From Winogradskyella aurantiaca (GTDB taxonomy: Bacteria; Bacteroidota; Bacteroidia; Flavobacteriales; Flavobacteriaceae): a stretch of DNA of 64,000 bases. The position numbers and the translations under genes are program-made. A model generated the notes under the pieces. The model did not search any database. It was given only the letters and a program-made list of their open reading frames with translations, and had not been told where the DNA came from. Positions 1 to 9,281 of the stretch are shown piece by piece (the first letter of the stretch is position 1; every line of letters starts with the position of its first letter). The stretch covers positions 248,001 through 312,000 of the forward strand of contig NZ_QKTV01000003.1 of the NCBI RefSeq assembly GCF_003362725.1, written 5' to 3'.

Positions 1-138
1 TTTCTCAAGTTTTCTAATGCGTTCATAAACCGCAGTTACTGACAGTCCCAGAGAAAGAGATAGTGCTTTATTGGTTTGCTTACTGTCGTTTTGAAGTAGC
101 TCTAAAAGGGCTTTATCTGTAGCGTCAAGTTGTGGCAT
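1..138 (-). CDS. Lrp/AsnC-family transcriptional regulator (N-terminal part, cut by window edge)
   Basis: The first 46 codons of a gene reading leftwards out of the window. The translation begins MPQLDATDKALLELLQNDSK and continues into a helix-turn-helix (about residues 21-46, ALSLSLGLSVTAVYERIRKL), the arrangement of the Lrp/AsnC N-terminal winged HTH. The start ATG is at 138-136. Family members bind DNA as dimers and octamers and sense amino acids through a C-terminal RAM domain, which lies outside the window. It is divergent from the PLP-dependent methionine-lyase-type gene at 290 with about 150 bp of very AT-rich DNA between them, so regulation of that neighbour is a reasonable inference. 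Confidence 0.85.
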   Translation of the reverse strand, partial: MPQLDATDKALLELLQNDSKQTNKALSLSLGLSVTAVYERIRKLEK

Positions 139-289
139 GATGATTTTTCTAGTTATTCAATTAAAAGCAATCAAATTTAGAATATTTTTCTATAATATTA
201 AATTAATATATTATTATTTTCTTTATTATTAATCTTGTATTGTTTTTAATTCTATATAGTTGGAAATTTGCCAAAATAAAATTATAGTT

Positions 290-1504
290 ATGGCATTTAA
301 ACCCGCAAACAACATTCAGGATTTACAGTACTTTGGTGAATTTGGTGGAGTCAACCCATCCATTTCTGATTCTTCAACCTATACCTTTCTGTCAGCGAAA
401 ACCATGTTTGATACTTTTGAAGGCAATGCCGATGGATGTTACTTATATTCACGTCACTCCTCCCCTTCAAATTTGTATTTAGGCCAGGCTCTTGCGGCTA
501 TGGAAGGCACTGAAACTGCAACTGTAACGGCCTCTGGAATGGGAGCCATTACTGCAGTTCTCCTGCAATTATGTGGTAACAGTGATCATGTGGTGAGCAG
601 CAGAACCATTTATGGGGGCACGTATGCCTTTCTGAAGAACTTCACCCCTAGAATGGGCATCTCAACTTCGTTTATTGATATTACAAAATTAGATCGTGTT
701 GAAGCAGCCATAACAGAACACACCAAAGTTATTTTCTGCGAATCTGTTAGTAATCCTCTTCTGGAAGTAGCTGATATTGCCGCCTTGGCCAAATTGGCTA
801 AGAAATATAAAATACAACTGGTTGTAGACAATACCTTTTCGCCGCTGTCTATTGCACCACACAAGCTTGGTGCCGATGTGGTTATTCATAGTCTAACAAA
901 ATTCATTAACGGAGCGTCAGACACTGTTGGAGGGGTTGTTTGCGGATCTCAGGAATTAATTGATCAACTGAGAAATGTTAACGACGGGGCAGCCATGTTA
1001 CTCGGTTCAACAATGGACAGCCTTCGTTCAGCATCTGTTCTTAAAAATTTAAGAACTCTGCATGTACGCATGCAACAGCATAGTTTTAACGCTTTTTACC
1101 TGGCACAACAATTTGAAGCTCTAGGATTAAAAACGGTTTATCCAGGATTAGAGTCTCATCCATCTCATAATCTCTTTAAATCCATGATGCATCGAGACTA
1201 TGGCTTCGGTGGTATGCTAACCATTGATGTTGGATCATTAGAAAAAGCGAACGAACTCATGGAACTTATGCAAGAGGAAAATCTCGGTTACCTTGCCGTA
1301 AGCCTAGGGTTTTATAAAACACTCTTCAGTGCACCAGGATCTTCCACCTCTTCGGAAATTCCAGAAGATGAGCAAGAGGAAATGGGATTATCTGATGGGT
1401 TAATACGATTTTCAATTGGACTCGATGCGGATATTGAGCGTACTTTCTTTAAAATGAAGGAATGTATGGAGCACTTGGAAATATTAGAGCCTGAAGCTGT
1501 CTAA
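290..1504 (+). CDS. Cys/Met-metabolism PLP-dependent enzyme, methionine gamma-lyase type
   Basis: A trans-sulfuration family (fold type I) enzyme of 404 residues. It shows the family pattern: SRHSSPSN near the N terminus, a YGGTY substrate/PLP segment, the cofactor Asp in VVDNTFSPL (about D180) and the Schiff-base lysine in HSLTKFINGASD (about K204). Such enzymes cleave or build C-S bonds (methionine gamma-lyase, cystathionine gamma-synthase/lyase). The presence of an Lrp-type gene divergently upstream favours a catabolic lyase, but sequence alone does not fix the substrate. The ATG at 290 is preferred over one at 260: the extra ten residues (MEICQNKIIV) look non-homologous, whereas MAFKPANN leads directly into the conserved region. 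An NhaC-type transporter follows on the same strand. Confidence 0.88.
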   Translation: MAFKPANNIQDLQYFGEFGGVNPSISDSSTYTFLSAKTMFDTFEGNADGCYLYSRHSSPSNLYLGQALAAMEGTETATVTASGMGAITAVLLQLCGNSDHVVSSRTIYGGTYAFLKNFTPRMGISTSFIDITKLDRVEAAITEHTKVIFCESVSNPLLEVADIAALAKLAKKYKIQLVVDNTFSPLSIAPHKLGADVVIHSLTKFINGASDTVGGVVCGSQELIDQLRNVNDGAAMLLGSTMDSLRSASVLKNLRTLHVRMQQHSFNAFYLAQQFEALGLKTVYPGLESHPSHNLFKSMMHRDYGFGGMLTIDVGSLEKANELMELMQEENLGYLAVSLGFYKTLFSAPGSSTSSEIPEDEQEEMGLSDGLIRFSIGLDADIERTFFKMKECMEHLEILEPEAV

Positions 1505-1594
1505 TAATGCACTTAATTGTGATACCCTGAATTGCTCTACTCATTTGCAATTGGCATGGCAATGTTGTAACATTACTTCTTGAAATTTCAAGAT

Positions 1595-3100
1595 ATGCCT
1601 GAGGAAAACAACCTAGAAAAACTAAGTGTTGAGGATCAAACAATTATAAGTAATAAAGAACTAAAAATCTGGGAAGCCTTAATCCCAGTAGTGGCCCTAG
1701 TCGCCTTATTAGCTTATAATATCTATGTGTTTAAAGATGATGCGCTTAGTGGTAGTAACCAGTTCATCTTATTAATTGGTGCCTCCGTAGCGGCCATCGT
1801 AGGGTTCCGTAACAAAGTCTCCTACAAAGTCATGATTAAGGAAGTAGCGGAGAATGTTCGATCCACTACAGGTGCCTTACTTATTCTTTTAATGGTTGGT
1901 GCACTAGCCGGAACCTGGCTCATTAGCGGTATTATTCCCACCATGATTTATTACGGATTACAAATTCTTAATCCCACCATTTTTCTATCGGCATGCGTTA
2001 TTATTTGTGCCATTATTTCCATTGCTACTGGAAGCAGCTGGACCACCTCAGCAACCGTTGGTATTGCTCTGGTTGGTATTGGAGAAACCTTAGGGATTTC
2101 AATGGGTATGACTGCGGGTGCTGTTTTATCTGGTGCCTATTTTGGTGATAAAATGTCTCCTTTATCTGACACAACAAACCTAGCGCCTGCCATGGCTGGT
2201 GGTGAGTTATTTAGTCACATCAAATACATGAGTTATACAACCGTGCCAACAATAGTCTTAACATTAATCATTTTTACTATACTGGGCTTCAGTCTCGACA
2301 CTCAAGGAACACCTCAGATAAACGATAAGCTCGAAGCTATTTCGGGTGCCTTCAATATTAGCCCCTGGTTATTCTTAGTACCTGTTTTGGTAATTGTAAT
2401 GATTATTAGAAAGACACCTCCCTTAATTGCCTTATTGTTAGGTGCGCTAATGGGTGGTTTAGCAGCCCTTATAGCTCAACCTGGCATTGTAGCTGCTGTG
2501 GCAGATTCAAATGAACTTACGTTCCAATCTGGTTATAAAGGTGTTATGAACGCATTAACCGTTGACACCTCCGTAACCACCTCTAATGAAGAGCTAAATG
2601 ATTTGTTCAGTTCAGGTGGTATGGCTGGTATGTTAGGTACTATTTGGTTAATTGTATGTGCCATGGTCTTTGGTGGTGTAATGGATGCCATTGGAGCATT
2701 ATCAAGAATTACGGATGCATTACTGAAAATGGCCCACTCCATTTTTGGATTATTTGCAAGTACTGTGGCCAGTTGTCTTGCTCTAAATCTTACAGCTTCA
2801 GATCAATATCTAGCTCTTGTGGTTCCTGGAAAAATGTTTAAACAAGCTTATGAGGACAGAGGCTTGGCTCCAGAAAATTTAAGTAGAACACTTGAGGATT
2901 CCGGAACAGTAACCTCTGTTTTAATCCCCTGGAATACCTGCGGTGCGTACCATTCTAAAGTACTTTTTGGATATGCTGGCGCTACAGCTTACATACCATA
3001 TGCTTTTTTTAGCATTATAAGCCCCTTTATGACGCTTCTGTTTGCAGCGTTTAAAATCAAAATTAAAATGCTTAAAGAAACCAAAGCAGCTAAAATATAG
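1595..3100 (+). CDS. nhaC: NhaC-superfamily sodium-coupled antiporter/transporter
   Basis: A polytopic inner-membrane protein of about 501 residues with 11-12 hydrophobic helices. The NhaC hallmark is plain: GSSWTTSATVGIALVGIG followed by AGAVLSGAYFGDKMSPLSD and TTNLAPA, and a second half with WNTCGAYH. Characterised NhaC proteins exchange Na+ for H+, but the superfamily also contains malate/lactate (MleN) and predicted methionine (MetT) transporters. It follows the methionine-lyase-type gene by 90 bp on the same strand, so amino-acid uptake is a real alternative to pH or sodium homeostasis. The start is ATG at 1595; a TTG at 1580 in the same frame would add five residues. Confidence 0.87.
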   Translation: MPEENNLEKLSVEDQTIISNKELKIWEALIPVVALVALLAYNIYVFKDDALSGSNQFILLIGASVAAIVGFRNKVSYKVMIKEVAENVRSTTGALLILLMVGALAGTWLISGIIPTMIYYGLQILNPTIFLSACVIICAIISIATGSSWTTSATVGIALVGIGETLGISMGMTAGAVLSGAYFGDKMSPLSDTTNLAPAMAGGELFSHIKYMSYTTVPTIVLTLIIFTILGFSLDTQGTPQINDKLEAISGAFNISPWLFLVPVLVIVMIIRKTPPLIALLLGALMGGLAALIAQPGIVAAVADSNELTFQSGYKGVMNALTVDTSVTTSNEELNDLFSSGGMAGMLGTIWLIVCAMVFGGVMDAIGALSRITDALLKMAHSIFGLFASTVASCLALNLTASDQYLALVVPGKMFKQAYEDRGLAPENLSRTLEDSGTVTSVLIPWNTCGAYHSKVLFGYAGATAYIPYAFFSIISPFMTLLFAAFKIKIKMLKETKAAKI

Positions 3101-3228
3101 CCTAAAACCATCTGGTCAGGTCAATCTCTTTTTTTATGATTATCTGAAATTCTAAGTCTCCAACGAGAGCAATAATTCGTATATTCGATTCAACGATTAA
3201 CCTAAATACTAATTAATCTAAACCCACT

Positions 3229-4386
3229 ATGACTTTACGAAATACCTTTCTTGCAATTTTATGTTGTTGCCTCTTTTCAAGTTTGATGGCACAGGACGAC
3301 AATGGTAGCTATAAATTTATTGCGGTTAAAGCAATGACTGGTGGACATTTGTATTCTGGTCAGTCATTAACTGAAGAAGTTTCCTGGGGATATGGTGCTT
3401 TCGATATCCGTTTTGCCTGGCAACCTTCAAAAGAGAATGATTGGACCAGAGACACGGGATACGCTGCATATGGGATTGGTTTCTATAATGCCTTTGTTGG
3501 GGATCCTCAAATCTTTGGTGACCCTACTGCCTTGTATGGTTTTGCTAATTTCTATTTAAGTAAGCCATGGAGGCGCAATGTACTTGAGTTAAGTCCTGCT
3601 TTAGGTTTAACCTATCATTTAAAGCCTTATGATCCTCAAACCAACCCCACAAACGATGCTATTGGATCACGTATGGCCGTGTACTTCAACGTTCATTTTG
3701 GGGGTGCCTATAAATTTACGAGAGAGTTAGACCTCACCTATGGGATTGATTTTACCCATTACAGCAATGGCCGTACTTGGCAACCTAACTATGGATTGAA
3801 CTTATTTGGACTAAATGCTGGGATTCGATATAATTGGAATGGGTATCAACGTCAAGTGGATAATGACTTTTATACCACGAATGTTGTATCAGCCCGATTT
3901 AATAGACCTGAAAGACCTAAAACAGGAAAGTTTGATTTCAAAAATTCGGTTGACTTTTATGGTGCCGCTGGTGTGGTTCAAAATGAGGGAGACGTAGGAA
4001 CCAATGTTAGATACGGCACACTTTCTTTTGTAGTGGACTATAGACGTTATTTTAATCGTATGAGTGGTTTAACTCTTGGTTTAGATTACTTCTATGATGC
4101 ATCCTTGGGGGCTGAGAAAGATGCTGAAGGCAACCTAATTGGATACGACACCTACATGATCGCTGCACATGCTGGTTATGACTTTATGTTCTGGCGATTT
4201 AATATCAGAGTCCAAATGGGAGCTTATTTAACCGACGACCGTGGTAAAGGAACCACTTTCTTCAGACCTGCCATACAATATCAGGTGACCAAACGCTTTT
4301 TCGCTCAAGTTGGCTTAAAAACCAAAAACGGGTTTGCAGCAGATTGGGTTGAATTTGGTGTTGGGTTTAAACCCTTCAAATGGTGA
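3229..4386 (+). CDS. PagL-like acyloxyacyl-hydrolase family outer-membrane barrel protein
   Basis: An exported protein of 385 residues: signal peptide 1-21 ending in LMAQ, then alternating aromatic and glycine-rich strands typical of a beta-barrel. The N-terminal half contains DFTHYSNG (H177, S179, N180), which matches the His-Ser catalytic motif of PagL lipid A 3-O-deacylases (acyloxyacyl hydrolase family), followed by PNYGLN. PagL proper is only about 170 residues; here a further 170 residues of barrel-like sequence follow. A likely role is remodelling lipid A at the outer membrane, but activity is inferred from the motif. It ends in a strong terminator hairpin and appears to be monocistronic. 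Confidence 0.72.
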   Translation: MTLRNTFLAILCCCLFSSLMAQDDNGSYKFIAVKAMTGGHLYSGQSLTEEVSWGYGAFDIRFAWQPSKENDWTRDTGYAAYGIGFYNAFVGDPQIFGDPTALYGFANFYLSKPWRRNVLELSPALGLTYHLKPYDPQTNPTNDAIGSRMAVYFNVHFGGAYKFTRELDLTYGIDFTHYSNGRTWQPNYGLNLFGLNAGIRYNWNGYQRQVDNDFYTTNVVSARFNRPERPKTGKFDFKNSVDFYGAAGVVQNEGDVGTNVRYGTLSFVVDYRRYFNRMSGLTLGLDYFYDASLGAEKDAEGNLIGYDTYMIAAHAGYDFMFWRFNIRVQMGAYLTDDRGKGTTFFRPAIQYQVTKRFFAQVGLKTKNGFAADWVEFGVGFKPFKW

Positions 4387-4401
4387 TCTTAAAAACAGTT
4401 T

Positions 4402-4429
4402 AAAAAAAATGCCCAAAGGGCATTTTTTT
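4402..4429 (+). terminator. Rho-independent terminator after the PagL-like gene
   Basis: A perfect stem ATGCCC/GGGCAT with an AAA loop, flanked by an A-run and a T-run, 16 bp after the stop codon at 4386. The A and T flanks let it fold on either strand, but the gene arrangement makes the plus strand the relevant one. Confidence 0.85.
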
Positions 4430-4496
4430 ATTTCTACTAATTCATTTGCTATTACCTATCTTTAAAACTAGAGAAATACTAAATACGCTGTAGACC

Positions 4497-7400
4497 TTGA
4501 AAAGGAAACTAGAGGCCATTGCTAAAAAAGTACTGATAATAACCGCAATAATCGCTGGCTTGTGCGCTATTGTGACCGCTATATTTTATAAGGACATTGA
4601 GTCCTACCTAACCCAAAAGGTCTATGAATATTTGGACGATTTTCAATACGGTACCGTTACAGTTGAGTCTATAGACTTATCGGTTTTTAGGCATTTTCCT
4701 AATGTTGGTGTAGTTATTAACGAAGTAAAGTATTATGAGACTAAAGATCTAACAGACTTAAATGATAACAGTCCAATATTGGCAATGCAAGAAATAGACC
4801 TGGTTTTCAACTCTTGGAAACTTTTAGTGTCTAATGAATTAGCGATAAACGCCATAAGCGCTTCTAATGGAAAGTTTTCGGTTATCACCTATGCTGATGG
4901 TAGCACCAATTTAGACCGTGCATTTTCCAATGATGTGGCTTCTAACGAAAGTGTACTAAACCTAAAAGACCATAAGTCTAATTCATTCGCTGCCACTGTC
5001 AATTCAGCGGCCTTTGTTAATTTCTCCGAGGAATCAGACAGTACTAGTGGAATTAGTTACGACATTAAGAATATTTACATACAGAACGTTCAACTAAACT
5101 ATTCCAAACCTTCAGAAAATCTAAAAAGCACCATTCAGGTTGATCAATTAACTGGCAATTTAAAAATTGAAGGAGATGATATTACTTGCGACATTAAATC
5201 TAGATTTGATATTGTTGAGAGTTCAAAGAATCCAATTTTTAAAAACCTCGGACAAGCCGATCTTGACTTAGATCTTGAATTATCTGACAACTACAAATTG
5301 GTGAAAATTAAAAAAGGACAATTGATTTTTGATAAGATTGGAATAGATATTCAGGGGTCTTACGATCATAATTCTCAACGCTATTTAGATTTACAATTTG
5401 ATGCCAACTCCAATGATCTAGCCCTTTTAGCCCTGGTCATAAACAAGAACTATTTAGATAAAAACAGCACCTTAATTCAGGAAGGAGACATTGACCTAAG
5501 TGGTGCTATTAAAGGGAAGATTCTCAATAACAAACCAAGTGTCAATATCAACTTCAGTGTTGATAACCTCAATTTACAAATCCCAAACAGTCCGGAAGCA
5601 TTTAACAATGTAGGTTTCCACGGAAGATTTAATAACAAAGAAGGAAAAGATTACAAGAACGCAAGCTTAGAAATTAAAGAGCTTAGAGGGACGACTCCAG
5701 GTGGACAATTAAGCGGTAATCTCGCAATCAAAAACTTTAATAACCCATACATAAATAGCGATCTGTCCTTTAGTATAAAACTTGATCAATTAGACAAAGT
5801 GTTTAATGTTCCGGCGATTGATTCTCTATCCGGTGCTGTTGCATTTACCTCAAAAATCGACGGACTATTTCCTTTTGATGATCAAACAGACAAAGCATCC
5901 ACATCATGGACCCTAAACCTATCTGATGTTGCCTTTAATAATAAAACTGCTGATCGGTATCTGCATGACTTAAATGGGCTTATTTCAAGCATATCTGGAC
6001 AAGTGGTAATAGATAACTTAGAGCTAGGTTATGACGATAGCAATATCACCATAAACGGTCAATTAACTAATTTATACCATCTCTTATTTAACCAGGAAGC
6101 AGTAATAACAACAGAATTAGAAGTGACTTCCAGTCAATACTTCACCAAAGACATTGTGCAAAACAAATGGGCATCGGCTATTATTCAAGATCGTATTAGT
6201 GATTTTAGGTTTTTAATGGAGGCTTCTATGGACCTTAAAAAATCCTCAGGGGGTTCTACCCCGCCTATTGATGTTGAGTTTAAAGAGCTATCATTTAAAC
6301 TGGACGAATTACCGGATATTAAAAACTTCACAGGAAAATTCAGATTGAAGAATATTTCTGCAGAAGGTATGGACCTTGATTTATACAATGTTATTGGATC
6401 ACTCAAAGTTGGTGAAATGGTCATGAATGGTCAAGTCAACCTATTAGATTCTTTCGGTGGCATGGAAATTCACACCCACCATGAGATGAATGATTTTCCT
6501 CATAATTACATAGTGGAGATGATTAATGCTCTCAGCGAGTCTGAACTCAATAATACCAGAAATAAACCTGTAGAAGAACTTATATTAGTCAATGGTGGTT
6601 TTGATGCTGATGTCTATATGGAATACGTACCATTTAATATGACTAATTGCAAGTTAGAATCTAAAACACTCGTTTATAAAGCCCCCAATAGAAGTCCTTT
6701 CGTCTCAGAAAATTTGAGCATGTCCTTAGACAGTTTGTTTTTTTCAAGAGATCCAAAAACAAATGCTGTCAACGGCATAAAAACCATTAGCGGCAGTGTG
6801 CGTGTCCCTAAAGTTGATTCAGAAATTATAAATAACACCAGTGTTCATTTAACCTTTTATGGAGAAGATGATTATATAGATACCCAGTTCTATTCTGTCA
6901 ATGGCACCAATGAACAAAGCGTTGGGTATTTTAAAGTTGATTATGCTGATTCCATTCCAGAATACCAACTTCATTACGAAATTGATAGTATTGCTACCAA
7001 ACCGCTGATGGATAATTATGATGCCAGGGTTTTAGTGAATGGAGACATCAGTGTGTTTCTTGATTTAAAAGCTAAAGGCAATACAATGGACGAATTATCG
7101 TCTAGCGTTGAAGGTGCCATAAATATGTCCAGCGATTCCTTATTGCTCACGGGGATTGATCTCGATAAAATCCTGGCCAAATACAAACGCAGTCAAAACT
7201 TTAATTTAATTGATGTTAGTGCCGTTATACTTGCAGGTCCGGTGGGCCCAATTATAACTAAGGGAGCCGACTTTACTAATCTAGCTATTTCCGCAGACCT
7301 CGATGAAAAACAATCCTCATTTATACCTAAAGCTGTAGCCAACTGGGAACTAAACAATGGTTTGCTTCAAACCAAAGATGTCGCCTTTAGCACCACCAAC

Positions 7401-7655
7401 AATCGGGTGGCTTTTGATGGTAGTTTTGACATTGAAAAAGATAGTATCCCCAATTTCTCTATTCATGTGGTCGATAAAAAAGGCTGTAGCCTCATGGAAC
7501 AAAGTTTTCATGGCAAAACTGACAGCCTTCAAGTAGGTAAAATTAAGCTACTTAAAACACTTCTTGGCTCTGTTATTAATTTAGGTAAAACCATTGTAGG
7601 TGCCAATTGTGACGTAGTTTATGAAGGCGTGGTGCAACATCCAGAAGACAATTGA
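4497..7655 (+). CDS. AsmA-like protein (very large, inner-membrane anchored)
   Basis: A protein of 1052 residues with one N-terminal membrane segment (about 11-30) and a very long periplasmic part of repeating beta-rich, DxLxGxIxG-like segments, the pattern of AsmA/TamB/YhdP-family proteins. The C-terminal part (about 840-1040: GAINMSSDSLLLTGIDLD, then a region ending in VVYEGVVQHPE) resembles the AsmA C-terminal region. Family members are linked to outer-membrane biogenesis and bridge-like lipid transport between membranes. The start is TTG at 4497 (MKRKLEAIAKK), which places a charged N terminus directly before the membrane helix; no ATG fits. It sits between two envelope genes. Confidence 0.82.
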   Translation: MKRKLEAIAKKVLIITAIIAGLCAIVTAIFYKDIESYLTQKVYEYLDDFQYGTVTVESIDLSVFRHFPNVGVVINEVKYYETKDLTDLNDNSPILAMQEIDLVFNSWKLLVSNELAINAISASNGKFSVITYADGSTNLDRAFSNDVASNESVLNLKDHKSNSFAATVNSAAFVNFSEESDSTSGISYDIKNIYIQNVQLNYSKPSENLKSTIQVDQLTGNLKIEGDDITCDIKSRFDIVESSKNPIFKNLGQADLDLDLELSDNYKLVKIKKGQLIFDKIGIDIQGSYDHNSQRYLDLQFDANSNDLALLALVINKNYLDKNSTLIQEGDIDLSGAIKGKILNNKPSVNINFSVDNLNLQIPNSPEAFNNVGFHGRFNNKEGKDYKNASLEIKELRGTTPGGQLSGNLAIKNFNNPYINSDLSFSIKLDQLDKVFNVPAIDSLSGAVAFTSKIDGLFPFDDQTDKASTSWTLNLSDVAFNNKTADRYLHDLNGLISSISGQVVIDNLELGYDDSNITINGQLTNLYHLLFNQEAVITTELEVTSSQYFTKDIVQNKWASAIIQDRISDFRFLMEASMDLKKSSGGSTPPIDVEFKELSFKLDELPDIKNFTGKFRLKNISAEGMDLDLYNVIGSLKVGEMVMNGQVNLLDSFGGMEIHTHHEMNDFPHNYIVEMINALSESELNNTRNKPVEELILVNGGFDADVYMEYVPFNMTNCKLESKTLVYKAPNRSPFVSENLSMSLDSLFFSRDPKTNAVNGIKTISGSVRVPKVDSEIINNTSVHLTFYGEDDYIDTQFYSVNGTNEQSVGYFKVDYADSIPEYQLHYEIDSIATKPLMDNYDARVLVNGDISVFLDLKAKGNTMDELSSSVEGAINMSSDSLLLTGIDLDKILAKYKRSQNFNLIDVSAVILAGPVGPIITKGADFTNLAISADLDEKQSSFIPKAVANWELNNGLLQTKDVAFSTTNNRVAFDGSFDIEKDSIPNFSIHVVDKKGCSLMEQSFHGKTDSLQVGKIKLLKTLLGSVINLGKTIVGANCDVVYEGVVQHPEDN

Positions 7656-7722
7656 GAATCATAGCTAATCGATAACTTAGTCCATAGTTATCATTCAAAT
7701 GTATCATCAATAATATAGGGTC

Positions 7723-8700
7723 ATGAAAGGGATTCTAAACTATTTAAAACTAATCATTTTCCTGTTGATGGTCATACAAGAAACTCCGTCAATGGGCCAA
7801 GATGACCAACCCATAATTGATCTTTCCGATAAGTTTCTAGCAAGAATTTATACGGTCACCAAATTAAATTCTCTTGAAATCGAAAATTTAAGAACAGATG
7901 ACGTAATCCAACATCTACCTAATGGTGGCACCAATTTGGGACTGGGATTCAATTATAAACGTTTAGGGCTAGGAATAGCTGTAGGACTGCCTAGAAACTC
8001 AGAAAGTCAACGCAAATTCGGTAAAACCAGGAGGCTCGATATTCAGGGAAGTATATATGGTAAAACCATTGGCGGTGAAGCCTTTCTTCAACATTACAAA
8101 GGCTATTACAATTCCAATCCAGAGGATTTTTTAGACTGGAATCAGGACACAAGGCCCCAATTGCCGAGCATGGAGGTATGGTCTGTTGGACTCGTCGGGT
8201 TTTATATTTTCAATTCTAAAAAATACTCATATCGCGCTGCCTTTGTTAAAGATGAGATTCAAAACAAAAGTTCAGGGAGTTTCCTAGCGGGTATATTTGG
8301 TAATCTGGATGAATCAAGTACAGACAATGGATTTATTCCAGAAGAATATCCGGACTCCATAAAGGTAAATGTCAATGTGAAAAAGTTTAGCAATATTGCC
8401 ACTGGTATATCCCTAGGCTATGCTTATAATTTAATCATTAGAAAAAAAATTCTCGCAGGCATAGCGCTTCTTCCAGGATTTGGATTTCAAAACACAACAT
8501 ACGAAACCTTAAGTGATGAAAGGGTTAATAAAAATCAAGCGGCTGCTCAGCTTCAAGTAAGAGCTGCGCTGGGTTACGAGCATAAATACTTCTTCATTAA
8601 TATTACAGGCTCCGTAAATTGGAGAAGTATCGAATTAAACCCCTACAATTTCAATTTATCTACCGAGCAATTTAGGCTAATACTGGGAAAAAGATTCTAA
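7723..8700 (+). CDS. DUF4421 family exported beta-barrel-like protein
   Basis: 325 residues with an N-terminal signal peptide (about 1-25, ending SMGQ). The body contains IQHLPNGGTNLGLGFNYKRL followed by a GLGIAVGLP segment, LDIQGSIYGK and LQHYKGYY, a pattern I recognise as DUF4421, a Bacteroidota-specific family. It ends with a strand terminating in an aromatic residue (LILGKRF), as outer-membrane barrels do. The function of the family is unknown; an outer-membrane location is inferred from the signal peptide and strand pattern. It follows the AsmA-like gene by 67 bp on the same strand and may share its transcript. Confidence 0.75.
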   Translation: MKGILNYLKLIIFLLMVIQETPSMGQDDQPIIDLSDKFLARIYTVTKLNSLEIENLRTDDVIQHLPNGGTNLGLGFNYKRLGLGIAVGLPRNSESQRKFGKTRRLDIQGSIYGKTIGGEAFLQHYKGYYNSNPEDFLDWNQDTRPQLPSMEVWSVGLVGFYIFNSKKYSYRAAFVKDEIQNKSSGSFLAGIFGNLDESSTDNGFIPEEYPDSIKVNVNVKKFSNIATGISLGYAYNLIIRKKILAGIALLPGFGFQNTTYETLSDERVNKNQAAAQLQVRAALGYEHKYFFINITGSVNWRSIELNPYNFNLSTEQFRLILGKRF

Positions 8701-8765
8701 TCCGTATTGTTCTCGTAGTTTTAATTAATACCTTTCTTGTCTAATACGCAATAAATTAATTAACC

Positions 8766-9227
8766 ATGAAACACGTATCATTAATTGTGGCACTTTTTTT
8801 AGTGTCCTTTCTATCAGCTCAAACTACCAATGACTATCTGGAAATAACCAGAGATGTTATAAAGACTGAAAAGAAAGCGGCCATTGCAGAGGTAATGGAA
8901 CTTTCTGAGACTGAAAGTCAACCCTTTTGGAATCTATATAACGAGTATGAAGGTAAGTTGTATGCTCTCGGAAATAAACGCATCGAAATTATCAAATCTT
9001 ATGCTGATAATTATGAAAACTTGAGCAATGAAAAAGCTGACGAATTGATTATGGATTACTTTAAGTACGAAAGTGATTTATTAAAACTGAAGAAAAACTA
9101 CTACAAGCAATTCAAGAAAATCCTTCCGGCAGGCAAAGCCGCTAAGTTCTTTCAAGCCGAAAGTAAAATACAAGCCATGGTTGATGCTAAGTTAGCCTTG
9201 GAAATCCCAATGATGGAAACAAACTAA
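8766..9227 (+). CDS. Small exported helical protein (hypothetical)
   Basis: 153 residues: signal peptide 1-18 (ending LSAQ), then an almost entirely helical, charged protein with KYESDLLKLKKNYYKQFKKI and ILPAGKAAKFFQAESKIQ. This layout resembles the small periplasmic helical proteins often found in Flavobacteriia and distantly resembles Spy/CpxP-type proteins, but I cannot assign a family with confidence. There is no membrane segment after the signal peptide. It is followed at once by a bidirectional terminator shared with the convergent ankyrin gene. Confidence 0.7.
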   Translation: MKHVSLIVALFLVSFLSAQTTNDYLEITRDVIKTEKKAAIAEVMELSETESQPFWNLYNEYEGKLYALGNKRIEIIKSYADNYENLSNEKADELIMDYFKYESDLLKLKKNYYKQFKKILPAGKAAKFFQAESKIQAMVDAKLALEIPMMETN

Positions 9228-9228
9228 A

Positions 9229-9264
9229 ATAAAAGGCCAGGATTTAAAAGTCCTGGCCTTTTTT
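9229..9264. terminator. Bidirectional terminator between convergent genes
   Basis: A perfect 10-bp stem AAGGCCAGGA/TCCTGGCCTT with loop TTTAAAAG, with a T-run on the plus side and a T-rich stretch when read on the minus strand. It lies between the stops of the helical exported protein (9227) and the ankyrin protein (9282), so it probably ends both transcripts. Confidence 0.85.
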
Positions 9265-9281
9265 ATTCAATAGAAAGCTTT

